Shown here piece after piece: positions 1-12,860 of a DNA stretch of 64,000 nt. Both the position numbers and the translations under genes were made by a program. Each line of letters opens with the position of its first letter. The stretch's first letter is position 1. The DNA is taken from contig RCAB01000190.1 in the NCBI GenBank assembly GCA_003640385.1, positions 46,572 through 110,571 on the forward strand, in the 5' to 3' direction. The notes under the pieces were generated by a model, which saw nothing but the letters and a program-made list of their open reading frames with translations, did no database searches and was not told the origin of the DNA. This DNA is from Setaria digitata (lineage: Eukaryota; Nematoda; Chromadorea; Rhabditida; Setariidae).

Positions 1-866
1 AATAACACAGTGGCACCAGCAGTATCGATATTTCCAAATAAAAGAATCAGAGAGGGCAATTAGTACAAAGTAAACTATATTAGTGCATGAAACAATTGAT
101 TAATCCTCATCCAAATTCTACCAATTAATTTGCAATAATCTTGTAGAAAACTCAACATTCTCTCCTTGATCACTGAGAAAATGAAGAAACTGTAAACTGG
201 CTATCATTTTGTATTATATCAAGTAAATGATATTGATATGATAGAAAAAAAGATTTAGAAATCAAATAAAAAATTAACAAAGTCCCAGCTAAGGGTCAAA
301 ACTTCAACTGAATTTATTGTATTCTTTCTAAAAGAGTAATTTTTGCTTCTTATGAAGAATTTGTTTCATGAAAACAAAACTTTAAATCAACCCGTTATTT
401 TCAGCACGCTAAACAAACAGCTTATCATTTTGATATTTGAAATATTTTGTTATAGCAAGCTTTATCATCGACTGTTCATCTAGTCTTTTTTTAAAATTGA
501 TACGCATCGAATATCTTAATCTTAAAAATTAATACAGCTGCTAGAATTATTATTAATATAAAATACCTTGCAACTCTGACACTGATTAGTCGAAGCATTT
601 TTCTCCCATATTACTAAAATGATTTAGACAAATCCTTCTTCTCTACAAACTTTGTGTTTCCTATTACTATTTGACTATACGGATAATAAAGTCGATTCTT
701 TATAATAAACTTTTCTTACATTTTTTTCATAATTTTGATGTTAATCAAATATCATATACTATTAAATATGGAGAAATTCGAAATGAAAATTGAGCAGTGT
801 CTTCTCGATGTAATACATCACCAAAAAGGAGAAAAAAAAGAGAAACGTAAAGCAATTCGAGAAAAA
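1..866. other. Intergenic, no gene seen
   Basis: AT-rich sequence with no exon I can support on either strand. It lies 3' of the minus-strand TAF8 gene, so part of it must be that gene's 3' UTR. I see no sharp terminator-like or repeat structure. Confidence 0.5.
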
Positions 867-2499
867 TCACTCGTGCATCGAATCGTCGTCAAGTATTGAA
901 GGCATCTTGGGTGAACGTAAGAAGGGATTTCCATCCGGTCCAACATCTTCCGGTATTTTAGTTCTTACTCCTGATACTGGCTCATTTTGGAGATCGAAGA
1001 TAAGAGGATCTAAGTAAGGTTCGTTTGTTGCTTTTGGTTCGATGATCTCTCCAAAGCTTGGCACTTCTGCCTGCAACAAGCCTATTTCTGCTTCACAATC
1101 TTCCTCAAAGGAAAATTTTTCAGAAATTCCGACAGGAAATTCCATATCCATAGTCTTTGTTTGTCCAGCATCATTAATTGTTGCTCCGTTTGTCATCATC
1201 TTTTGCTCACCCTCTTCCGAAAATGTTATTAACTGAGTTTGCTGTTGACGATTACGCTCTGTTGCTGCAGCAGCTATCTTTTTTAAAATACGCTGTTTAT
1301 GCAAATCGAACAGCGAAATAGATGGATGGGTACGAAGAACAAAATCTTTCAGGGACATAACAGTATTTCGGTAGAGCAAAGCCAAACCTTCACGTGCTTT
1401 TTCATATGAAGGCTCTGGCTCACCCGATATATCAGTACGCACGTAAGTATGTGGATCAGGAAAAGGTGGTAACCAATCTGGTATATGCGGTGGGCGTGGA
1501 CGTGAGCTACCAACACGTAACTGCTGCTGGATATGCGATGAATGCTGCACACGTGGTGGCGCTATTACTAACGAACCTTTGGAGGTTGTTTCCTTCAGAA
1601 ATGGTGGTAAGTCGGAAACTGCAGTACCCAAATCTATTAATGCCATTATTGTATCGGATGGTGTTGAGATTGTACGACCAGCATGTTCAGTCATTTGTCG
1701 TGTAGTGATGGCAAGCTCATTAATGTATGAATTAACCATATGGGTCAGAAGCTCAAGAACATCAGCTTCAATTGCTTCAAATCCAGCCTGTTTACAGATG
1801 GCAGCAATCGCCTGACGTAATACACGACGATAAACGTAATCGGCTACTGTTGGCGAATAACTTGTTGATGGCAAAGAATGCATTACTGTTGCTGCAAATT
1901 GCTTCATTACTGCGACATTTAAAAAAAAAAAAGAACACGACGTTACACGTGACATTTTACAAGAAAAAAAGTTTCGAGAAGAAAATTAGAAGACGAGGAA
2001 ATACTGAGAAAAATTAAAATTTTCTGAAAGGCCTTTTTTCACCAAGTTTACTAAATCTCGAAATATCTCAGATGCGATGTATTATATTTCTTGTGCAGGA
2101 AATGGCCTTCAGCACAAAAACTTAACATCAGGATACAAAAATTAGTAATATAATCCTTTCAGCAAATTATCATAATGAGAGAGAACAATATTGCCAAAGA
2201 GAGTTGTGCACTGTCCATCAAATCATCATTATGGAATCGCTATAATACAGAATACAGAAAATATGCATTCCGCATAGCCAGAAGTTTCAATTTCAATCTT
2301 TTACATGCTTGCTGAAGCTCCAGCGTCAGCTGCCAGCAGCAAAAGAAGTTCCGAAAGAAACCGAAATAAAAGTACCTGACGAGGGTTGAAGACGAACTGC
2401 TGTTGCTGGCGCTGAAGCTTCATTTGCATTATCCTTGCTCTTCCAGGATGGTTTTTCAGGTATAGGTGGCGGTGGCAAAGGTTTATTTGCTTGGAACAT
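867..2499 (-). CDS. taf-8: Transcription initiation factor TFIID subunit 8 (TAF8)
   Basis: TAF8 is a TFIID subunit that pairs with TAF10 through a histone fold in RNA polymerase II preinitiation complexes. The main exon (867-1909) encodes 346 residues from the ATG at 1907. Residues about 20-105 are a Bromo_TP/histone-fold region (VLRQAIAAICKQAGFEAIEA). This is followed by the family's diagnostic segment, seen here as RPRPPHIPDWLPPFPDPHTY and close to human TAF8 PPHIP..FPDPHTY. The C-terminal third is acidic and of low complexity, and ends in a basic/proline patch. The acceptor tgtcgcag lies two bases before the ATG. It may be a spliced-leader site, or it may join a 5' exon at 2376-2499 (MFQANKPLPPPP...) whose phase-1 end is exactly compatible, giving 388 residues. 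Length is slightly above human TAF8. The identity is firm; the true N-terminus is open. Confidence 0.87.
2376..2499 (-). CDS. Possible 5' coding exon of taf-8
   Basis: An ATG at 2499 opens MFQANKPLPPPPIPEKPSWK and runs 41 codons to a GTACTT donor in phase 1. The phase-1 acceptor at 1909/1910 continues in frame into the TAF8 ATG. A weak acceptor-like ctttaaag sits just upstream of the ATG. Without splicing the frame ends at 2326 after 58 residues. The proline-rich N-terminus is not a recognised TAF8 feature, so this could be an alternative first exon or a chance open frame. Confidence 0.4.
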
Positions 2500-2509
2500 T
2501 CCTTTAAAG

Positions 2510-3254
2510 ACAATAAATCAGGAACAAACTTTCTTAACTTCAAAATCCTTATAAACAATATCCATATGACATATTAAAAGCAATAACAAAATCCATCCGA
2601 TGGAAAGAACTCGATTAATATTCTTCATCCTACAATTCTTTTCTATTACATAAGATGATATACTGAAAGTAGTGTACCGATACGAAAATAGAAACTAGGG
2701 AATGCTCCGGATTTTTTGGATCTAAATGTCAACTTTTTTATAAGTATAGAAGAATTACAAAGAAAATTACACAAACAATCTCTCAAATCTACCCTACTAT
2801 CCTCTTTACCGTAACTCAAAGATAGTACCATATAACTCACGTTCACCTTATAAAAGTGAAATAGAGATCGACGGCGGTAAATAATTTTAAGTGTTAACAA
2901 CTTCGAATTCAGTAACTGGCCAGACAAAACAATCGTTTATTTCTTAAAGATTTTAAACCAAACATGTAAACACAACGAGATAGCCTTAACACTGTGAGCT
3001 GATGATATTTCCGGTATGATGGCTTGCTGGACAACTGTTCAATTTCACCACAAAATTAAAATTTTCCTATTCTGTGGGTAGTAAAGTAAAATAAAATAAA
3101 TGCTACCATGTACAAGAAGGAATACCATGCTCCTACTACATTCTTAAGTTAGAAAATGAGGTAAAATATGGAGTAGTGTAAAAAATATAACAAAAACGCT
3201 AAACTGGAGGTACAATACACGTAAATATATTGGCAATACATAAATGAAGCCCCG

Positions 3255-3288
<34 letters not shown>

Positions 3289-4605
3289 TTATTGCAAATG
3301 AAGGAATCATTGTCCAAACCGGGGTAAAATTTTAAAATCTAAAAACTTCCTTCAAAGCAAAAAAGAATACCACGATTTTTACAATATCCTTAAATTTATG
3401 TATTTTAGAACATTTTCTGAGAGAATTGTTTTTTCGAACAGATACAAATTTTAGAATGGAAAAGTAAGAAACTTGACAATGTCATATCGTCTATTATAAC
3501 TAATTGATTAGCATCTTGACTAGCTAACTTTTACAATATGATGATATCCGGTAAATGGTGTGCACAGATATCCATAAATACTTCGCAGTAGCTGGAAAGA
3601 CATTCATAAGTATTATGAACAGCTAGTAATCGCGTGAGCTAATAATCATTTTGTTAAGAAATATATATATCATAACAAAATGGAGACAGAGCAAAGCATA
3701 TTTCATCGAATTCACCCCAGTTTGGTAAAAAAGAAATTCAGGCTTAGTGCCTCAGTCTGGTGAAGTTGAATGTTCCCACAAATAGTTTTTGCAATCATGA
3801 AGCTCCCATCCCATAATAACCCTCACCATGGTACTACTACAATGTTTGGCAGAAAAGTCCATCCATATCCTCAAATTTCCAAGAAATATATATCACCAAA
3901 AATTAATTAAATAAACAGAGATACCAAAAAAGTCTAAATAGAATAAAGGAAATGGAAACATTCAACAAAAGAACCCAACAGGAAAAAACGATCGTAGGAA
4001 CTTGTTTTAATAATAAAAGAAAAATCGAAAAAAAAAAAAAAAAAACAGATTAAGTCACTGCAAATAAGAACAATAATATACTCTTAAACAAAACATATAA
4101 GTTCAAGATTCTTTAGGGTTTGTTTAAATCTGCGAAATATAATGAGATTGCGCTGTTAATTTATGAGAAAAAGAGAAAAAATTGTGAGAGAATCTCCTCT
4201 GATGAATCAGTCTAGAGAAAAAAGACCACTTGCATGAAATATTCTGGTTAAATAAGTGAAATTTTAAGCAAAGGCACAAGTATTCGATATAATTTAATTT
4301 GAGACTGAGAAGTAATTAACCAATAAAATACCATTATCGTTCAAAGAACCTTTAATTTGCTATTTACATTCTACAATTATCACACCTTTGTTCGTTGAGT
4401 TACAGTATCTGAAAAACAATTACTAAGCGCATCTAAAAAATAAAACGGTGAACAATTTAACGGTAATGCCATCTTGAAAAGAGATCGAATTTTCACAATA
4501 CAAGAACATTTGCGTCTTGAATTAGATCCCAATGATTTGTGATCTGATTCTAGGAATCAGAAGCTGCAACATTTTTTACTGCTTTAACTCCAAAAACTAT
4601 ATCAT
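2510..4605. other. Intergenic, no gene seen
   Basis: About 2.1 kb between the 5' end of taf-8 and the 3' end of the N4BP2-like gene. It holds short minus-strand open frames without splice or family support. There is an uninterrupted run of about 30 A residues near 3257-3287, and shorter A runs near 4030 and 4620. Part of it must be the N4BP2-like 3' UTR. Confidence 0.5.
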
Positions 4606-7600
4606 TTACAGCCGTAAAGAAAAAAAAAACTCTAAAACAGCGATCCTGCAATGAATTTCTGAAACATACTCATAACCACATTGTTCAAGCCACTGTATAA
4701 CAGCTGGCTTAATTTTTGCTTGCCCACAGTTTAATTTCCCATACCCGGTTAGAACAACAAGTTTCTTCCCGGATCGTCCATGTCGAAGCTCTGGAGGTCC
4801 TAGAAATCATTCCAATTTAGAATAGAAAAAATGTACGGTTAGAATTACCAGAATTTTTTTTTTACTTCAGAAAAAGGAATTTCTTGCGTCAAAAATTCTT
4901 TGCGTTCTTATGCTGCTGTCTGCAATACAGATCGAAATTAATAGACGCTTTTCTGTTAGAAGCGTTTAAACAATTCACGCCATTTAAAAACATCTGATAT
5001 CCAATTCGAAAAATTTCCAGTAAGCGAATGCTCTCTTCAAACATATTAGTGAAGAAGAATAATAACAGATTTACTATCTGCGGCGTGTAGCTTTGCTTTG
5101 AGAAGTTTGATAGCAAACTGGACGTCCATATAATGCAAGTCGATGAACAAACTGGATGAATTGGCTTCAATTAATCGCTCATTAAGCTCTGCCACACAAT
5201 CTCTTGCTTTTTTCCCGCATTTTTGAGCCTGGAAGTTAACACCAACTAAAAGGGAATAAAATAACGTTTTGCAACGGCATACTGATCCATTTACAGCTCT
5301 CAAAGAAAAAAGAAAGAAAAAAAAGGATAAGTCAGATCCAAAAACTATTCAAGAATAATCTTCAAACAAAACAGTCAAACACATTCATGTTTGCAGCATT
5401 TCTAAGTTTTTGCAATCATTGATAAGCCTTATTGATTAATCAAATATAACAGTATCATTTTTTCACTTTTCATTGTATCATCCTGAATGTTTTTCAGGCC
5501 AATAGAATTGCAACGTATTAAAACAAAGCTTCAATTTTTGGCGTGTCTTTTACAGAAATTTGTGCAAATTACCAATTAGGCAAATAGCATTTGAAGAGCT
5601 AGCGTAGATCAAAAAAAAAAACATTCCATTGAAAAGAATCTCACTGCGAACTATTTTTGTGCGGAAAATTGTATTTCGTTTAAAAACTTGAAAAGCGACT
5701 AATTACTCACCTCACCAATATAAAACATTTTAGCCGCAGGCTCCCGTTGATTATTAGCCCGTAGCATCATCTCATGCTTTTGCTTATTCCATCTGTCCGC
5801 TTCCTCCCGCAGTTCACAAACATCCTTGTGAGCTACTTCTAGATTTGGTTTTGAGGTCTACAAAACTACTATGAGGTTTTAAATACAATTTAGTTATATC
5901 AATTTCATCTCTTTTTCTTTTAATAACTCGAAACCTCATATTAGGAATAGATAATGTTCTTCATTCATTGAAACCTACCGATAATCCATCGAAAACACAA
6001 TAGCGGGAAGAGGTTGCAGGCATACTGCAATTATTAGACTGATTTATAGAAGAAACACTCTGAGACGGGTCAGTCGATGTTGCATGAACGTCTTCAATCC
6101 CATTTATGAAAAGCTCTAAAGTACTACGAGTAGCCTCTGCAGAAAATCTAAAATAAAGGATGGTTAGCTTGATCTATTCTAAATCCAACAATATTCGGAT
6201 GCGTGCACGTGCTACATCATCGTTGAGTTCAGAAACGATATTATTTCTATAGACATTTATTAGCAGTACACTATTAGCAACTGCCAGAAATCAGATAAAC
6301 AAAAGAATGTATTATCATAAAAATTACTGATTATCACGGAAACATTCTGCAATCCGCTGCCGATCAATTCCTGTATAATCCTTTATCAGTGCGTTTAGTT
6401 GCAATCTCTCAGCAATACTCATATGCTTACCATTTCCCTGAAATATTATTACAACACCGAAAGAGTTTCAATGATAATGCAATCAGCTTCCTTTTTCTTC
6501 GAGATTCAATTTGCATATATGCAATTAAAATTAAGGAACTGCAACAAAGGAAAGGAAGGTTCTTATTGCACTGGGTGAAACATATGCAAATTTAGAAAAC
6601 TTGGTTTTGAATACAAGTAACTGACCTAAAAAAAAAAAGGAAGGAAGAAGAATAAAATAGTAGGAAACGGAAGTAAATAAATTATTAACATATAATTACC
6701 AACCAAAGAAATATTTGATGTTAGTTCTTGGTCTTGCAACATTCGCGCTAATTCTTCATCAGAATTAGTCGGTACAGAAAAACCGAAATTCTTTTTTCCA
6801 AAACCATTATCTACTGCAATTATAATCATAAATCCAGAAATGAAGTGCTAACTCCATCTGTCTACACATCTACCGATGTAATTTTTTTATTTTCCTATAA
6901 TCATTCCATAAAACTCCAAAGCAAGAATTTACTAGCTGCTATTATTATTGTTCAGAAATGCTACGTGAAGCAAAAAACAAAGCAGCTATGCAGCTCTTTA
7001 AACATATTAAATAAATCTTGAAAATAAGTTGCTATAGAATAAGGCTTGTTGGTGATGTGGAATTATGAAAAAACTGCTACACTGTTCGAGACTTGGTCTT
7101 TAATGAAACTAGAAATGCAACAGTGAGCCAGCAGCTCAGCAGAAACATGGAGAATTTTTAAGAAATCGAAGCGAAATACAGTTCGAATAATAGAAATCAG
7201 ATCGATTTAAATTTTTGGATCGTGGACAAAAGTTTTAGCGAATATCTGTGATAAAATTTGCTATAATTTATGCTATTGTGTTATAAATTCTTTTCCTGAT
7301 TGGAAAAACCTTTCTGTGAAGGTTTCTAGTTTCAATAGTTATAAAGCCTGAGAATTAGCTGACATTTTCAACTCTTAGCTAAATTAGAAAAACATTCAAG
7401 CGCACTACTTTACAATACATTATTAAATTCAAATATTACATTTTCCTAAACTGTTTGACGAAATTAAGTTTTCAGGGGATCAATACGTTACATTTCACTA
7501 AGAAAAAAAAACGCGAAAATTTTGTAGAATTCTTTTGACATTAGTTTTATATTGCTTGGTTAGTATTATGAACTTTTCTTTAAATTAACATTTAAACAAA

Positions 7601-10600
7601 ATTATTTAACGTTTTAGAAAACTACTAGTAATATCACGGAGAAAAAGAAAAACTCGTTTACATAAGCGAAAGTAAAACTTCATGATAACACTCATGCGGA
7701 ACTATTAAGAAAGTGGACCTCGTATGCTTATTAGATTGAGAAATTATCAAGCACTGCAAAGGTAATTATCTTAGGATCGATGTAGATCTAAAGGATATTT
7801 CGAGTAGGAAGAGGGGAGGGGAGAAAAATTTTCTATGAAACATCACAAAAGGATTAAAGTACATAGAGCAGCAATAAATGAAAAAGTAATCCCAGATGAC
7901 CATACGCAATAATAATTAGCGAAGGAAAAAATACCTTCGTTTTCTGCCGTTGGTATACCTTGCCAGTAAAGATAAATTCGCCGCCAAAGCCACATCGGCA
8001 GATCAACGTAAGTTTTTATAATAGCAGTATTTTCACCATCACCTTGGAAGGATGCTATATCACTTAAAAATATGGGAAAAATTTTAAAGGCAAATTTTCG
8101 TCCCTTAAATTTCACAATTCAACGTCCATCTAATTGGTGACACGTCAAAAAAGTAAATGTGATGTCGAAGTAAAATTTTTTGGTGCCGTATTTCTTACGA
8201 TGTCATATTAATTAAATCAAACGAAAAACTCAGAGGACAAGAGACCACTGCTGAACAACTTAGAAGAAAATTAGCAGGAAATTATAACCTTACATGCTAC
8301 AAATTTCATTACTTTTAAAAGAAAAAGAATACCAAAAAGTTGAGTAAGATGCTCCATCATATCAACTGATATCTCCATTCTGTAATACCCCTGTGGCACA
8401 GGTTCTGGGGCAGGAAACTGCATGTAGGTACAAGGAGCCAATTTTTGCGCCACCGCATTACTGATTTCTAACGTTGGTGATGAACTGTTTTCACTGATTC
8501 CTTCAGATTCTGTATCATCCCACCAGTAAAACGTTCTCGACAATGGCTCTGCCTCAATATTTTTATTCTGAAATTTCTTCCAGTATACAATACAAAGTCG
8601 AATATACAGTACAAAGAAAAGTAAAACGAAAGGAAACGATCAGAAATATAATGTAAATAGTATAATTAATAGAGAGAAAAAATTTCTTGGGCTCTCCCCA
8701 TACGTAGAGTCTCAAATTTCGAAATATTTCGACATTTTCACAGCAGTACCTACGATTAGAGTACTTGTTTATAATCGAAGACGATAAATATAGAAGACTG
8801 TAAATTTTTGAATCTACAACGAAAAGAACTGCATACTCAACACTAAATACTACAGTCACTTCCTATGGTAAAAAAAAAAAGGAAGAAAATCCCAATATTA
8901 AAAAATCCTTTCAAAATAAGCTAAAAATCTTTTTAGGAATTTTCATCACAACTAGTTCGGCAAATAATCATACAAGAGGCGCATTAAATGAATAACTATT
9001 CACACGTTAGACGATGCTTACATCTATGTTTCAGTTTTGATTACATTTTCACGAATGAAAATTGAAAAAAAAAGGATAACATGCATCGCCAAGCTGAGCC
9101 GAAATATCCATATGTGCATTCATTTCCCTGAGTAATATCACTGCATTATTTAATCCAGCTATCTCTAATATGTGCGATAAATCGAAGGCTTTTTCATTAG
9201 GAAATAACGCCAAAAGAATGTCAATATCAGATGGAACAATACCATCACTAAAAAAAGAAGTGTCAATAAAGCAAGTAGTGAAAAAAATAACGATAAATAC
9301 AACAAAACAGGCATCGATATTTTGAGTGAAAAGAGTATTATTCCAATAGTACTAAAGATAGATAAAGATCGAAGTATATAAAACATTATGAGACCTAAAG
9401 ATTATTGGCTATCAAACATAACATAACATTTTAGTAAGGCAGAAACAAGAGAACTAACCCAGCTTGAATAGCTTTGCCTCTCATTTTCTTTTTATCACTA
9501 TGTTCAAAATCATGCAGCATTGTTTCCCCGAAAAATTCATAGTTAGTAGATGATGATGAATCTAACAGCTCAAATATTCGAATCAAATCACTAGTCTGAC
9601 AACCAACTGTGCGCACATTTTTTACATAAGTCTGAAATTTATCCATAAATTAAGCCACTGTCTGAGTAATATTAATACAAAAGCAAAGACAATCGCTCAG
9701 AACAAATCAGCTTGCAGTAAAAAATTAGTGAAAGTTGTGGAAGGATTGTGATTTGGAATAGTATCAAACGAAGTTTTTTCTACGACCCGATTTCTAGGCT
9801 TCTCATCATTAATTTGAACTGTCAGGTCAAGAAAGAAAAATCCAGGAAAGCATCTCAATCAATTTAATCGTGTAAAAAAAAAAAAAAAAGGATAAATTTT
9901 TACTTCACTATTATGCAATACAAAAGATTTCCTGCAAGAACCATAAAACAAAGGAAAAAAAAGTGAAACCTGAGATGGAATTAAAGAAAACAACTGTTCA
10001 GAATTTTTCGTTTCAGAAGAACTGTTTTTTAAAAGCGGACTTGGAGACGAAATTTTCAACAAATCCACTACTTCACATAATGCCGATTGATAATCAACTG
10101 ATGGCGATAGAGTAGTCTTTTTGATTTCTTCCTTTTCCAGTGTTTTTGCTACAGCTGCTGCATGACCCAGCAGAGATGAAGGCCAAAAACTACATGCTAA
10201 AATACAAGAAAGATCATTCAAACAAGTCCACTCTACCTGTGATAATCAAAACAGTCAACAGCGCTCAGCTTCGATTAATGTTTTATTTATGCTACATTTA
10301 GCTTACTAAAAAATTGAAATGAAGAAATCATCATTAAAATTTCAGTAAAGCAAGAAATCCCACCACTGAATCTAACATCAGGATCTGACCAAAAAGTTTG
10401 AAATTCTGCCGAAATGTCAGACGAATTACATAAACTGCGCGCAATAATGGAAGTGTATGCATTTAAACCAAAGAAAAATAAGGCTAGGTAAAGCCAAAGA
10501 GAGGATTTCAATCTCAGTGAAAACCAGTATTTTACGTTATTAAACTATTAAACTGGCAAATATTCAAAGGTGATCATTAATTCCATTTAATCATTACATT

Positions 10601-12860
10601 AAGTCGTATTGCTCTTATGTAACCAAACGAATCAAAACGACGAAATTCTGACAATTACCTGGTTTAGAGGAATCCAGTGTAGATAACAACGAATTCATTG
10701 TATCATCATCGCTCTCGCTTTTGTCGGTCAGTGGGGGAATTATTCTGCAAATAATAATTTGCATTTAAAATCTGCGTTTATACTCCTAAAACTACAGTAA
10801 AACAAAACCCGTATGAAAACTGCTAAAACAAGTAAATTCGTTCTCCTTATGCTTTTTCGGTCAGAATTTATGACTTTTATGATTTCCAAAAATGACATAA
10901 TCTCAATTTCATAACAGTGTTAGTCCCGCTTCATCTTTACCATATTACCACTTAGCAAGCTTTCGGTTTGTCGTAGTTAACAATTAAAAACCCAGTTCAT
11001 TACAGCGACTATCACAAAAATTGAAACAAGATTAACACTTTAAGCCGAATCATTCAGCATTTATAAAATACAGCAAGTTCCTGAATTCCACAATTTATTA
11101 ATATTTTCATTTACCTCAATTGTGTAGGTTTTATTAGATCGCTTAATTCGACTTCTTCAAAACATTCAACCATATATGAAATTTTTTCTTCCGGCACAGA
11201 GTGCGCATTACGCCTGGAGTTAAATCAACAATATGAGGTTGAACTAATCAGAAGAAAACACTCTTTTTAGGAAAACATCGACAATGAGGGAAAGGTCAAG
11301 CACAAATACCTGGCACACTCTTTTGCGTTTTTCTTCCACTCTGTTTCTGGTTCCACGAAATAAATTTCATATAAATTTTTCACGGCCTGTAAACTCACTG
11401 CTTAATCGTTTAATCATTGCCTCATTTTACCCTTAATTAACAACATTCTTTTTTCTTTTCTGTTGTGGTGGAACGATTTCCACTTCGTGTTTCTAAGAAA
11501 GCAGATGCTACAAAATCATGAAATGTAATATTTCAAATATCCTACGTGACCATCTTTTCTCTTGTATTCTACCAGAACTCGGTCACAATTCCTGTGAAAT
11601 ATTTCTTTCCGAATAATCGGTAGAAATTTTGATTCATGGTTCGGTCCTTCGTTTTTAAAACATTTCTTTGAAGTTATTGAAGTTCCGGACATAACTGTAT
11701 TTTTTTTTTTTAATTCTTAGTAAAAAAAACTAACAAGGGTGACGTATGGTTTCATATGCGCTATAAATATGTTCGTATTGTCGATGATTACTGGCTTTAC
11801 TCCATTCTGTATAGCGTCTTTCGCTAAAATAAAGATATAGTTACATGTAAAAATTTGTAATTTTAAACAGTGGGTAGTTCAACTTTGAATACGACCACAC
11901 TTTGCTGGTTAAATCATTTCTTTGTCGTAAAATTTCACTGCTTAGAAATATTCTTAAAATTCTTTGTAATTGTAACTTTGAGAACTATTACTCATTCAAT
12001 ATTTTATCCATTTTTTTTTTCGTCTTCACTAATGAAATTGCGCTGTTCCTCTCTAAGGCTTCTAAGATCATTCTAATTATTGTCTGAAATTAAAACTTAG
12101 TAATTCTCAAATTTATTACTCATAGCTTCATCTTAATTTGCTAGAATTTATCACTTTACACTTGCATTTATACATATTCATTTATCTTATATCTAAACAA
12201 GTTTATACAGCATTTTTTCTCTAAAAAAAAATACTAAAATCGCGCTGAGATAATAAAATAAAAAGATATCAAAACTAAAACAAAATGGCACAAAATTATA
12301 ATGAAATATAAAACTGCAATTTCCCATAAAGCATATACCATCTTTCCAGTTTTTCTGATGATACTCCTCCAGTTTTGCAGGATCAAACTGATATATACCA
12401 TTCTGCATGAAATATTTATCTGTGTTAAAAACTGCACCATTTGTTCCGGCTACTAAGTCGCTGCACAAAAAAAAAAAAAAATCTTACACTGTCTATAACA
12501 TAAAATAAAATAAAAAATGAGCTAATCTTTAGCATACGTTGCATGAACTATTTATATATGCGGTTTATCGAACAAACTAATTCATAAGTAGTACAAATAA
12601 GCTCAGTTAAAATATACTTAGTAAGCTTAGAAATCACAACTCACTTTTGGCTATCTACTAAAATATTTACAAATTAACCGACAATTTAGCATTTATAAAC
12701 CAATCAAAATTAATTTATACCTAGCTAAAGAAGATTTGCCAGATCCCGGAATGCCACGCATTATTATCATAATGTGATGACCATTCCGGATACATTTTCG
12801 AATATCTTTCAGGCTTGTTGTTGCTTCCCAGCATTGTTCGTGAATGCTTGGACTTACCAT
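4606..12860 (-). CDS. N4BP2: NEDD4-binding protein 2-like (N4BP2): P-loop kinase plus Smr domain
   Basis: N4BP2 proteins join a 5'-polynucleotide-kinase-like P-loop domain to a C-terminal Smr nicking-endonuclease domain. Exons on the minus strand: 12721-12860, 12339-12460, 11735-11823, 11310-11386, 11115-11213, 10659-10744, 9970-10196, 9459-9631, 9081-9247, 8333-8567, 7959-8054, 6704-6813, 6328-6437, 5979-6147, 5711-5857, 5075-5228, 4606-4800; roughly 800 residues. Exon 1 carries the Walker A loop MRGIPGSGKSSLAR. Exons 2-5 carry the kinase continuation: FNTDKYF, VIIDNTNI, EIYFVEPETEWK, RRNAHSV. Residues about 350-395 and 545-577 look like small helical CUE/UBA-type segments, but this is weak. 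Exon 15 resembles DUF1771. Exons 16-17 form Smr, with FIDLHYMDV at about 710 and LTGYGKLNCGQAKIKPAVI near the end. The exon 9/10 junction is out of phase, so a microexon or unusual donor is missing. The C-terminus is read through a nine-T run and could instead splice at a GTATGT after GGTTATGA. Confidence 0.87.

Noticed and set aside
2646..2927. 93-codon minus-strand frame between taf-8 and N4BP2-like
   Set aside because: No splice partners, no motif and a composition typical of AT-rich noncoding DNA.
8563..8859. 98-codon minus-strand open frame between N4BP2-like exons
   Set aside because: Hydrophobic, AT-driven composition; its acceptor is out of phase with exon 9 and the frame does not match any N4BP2 segment.
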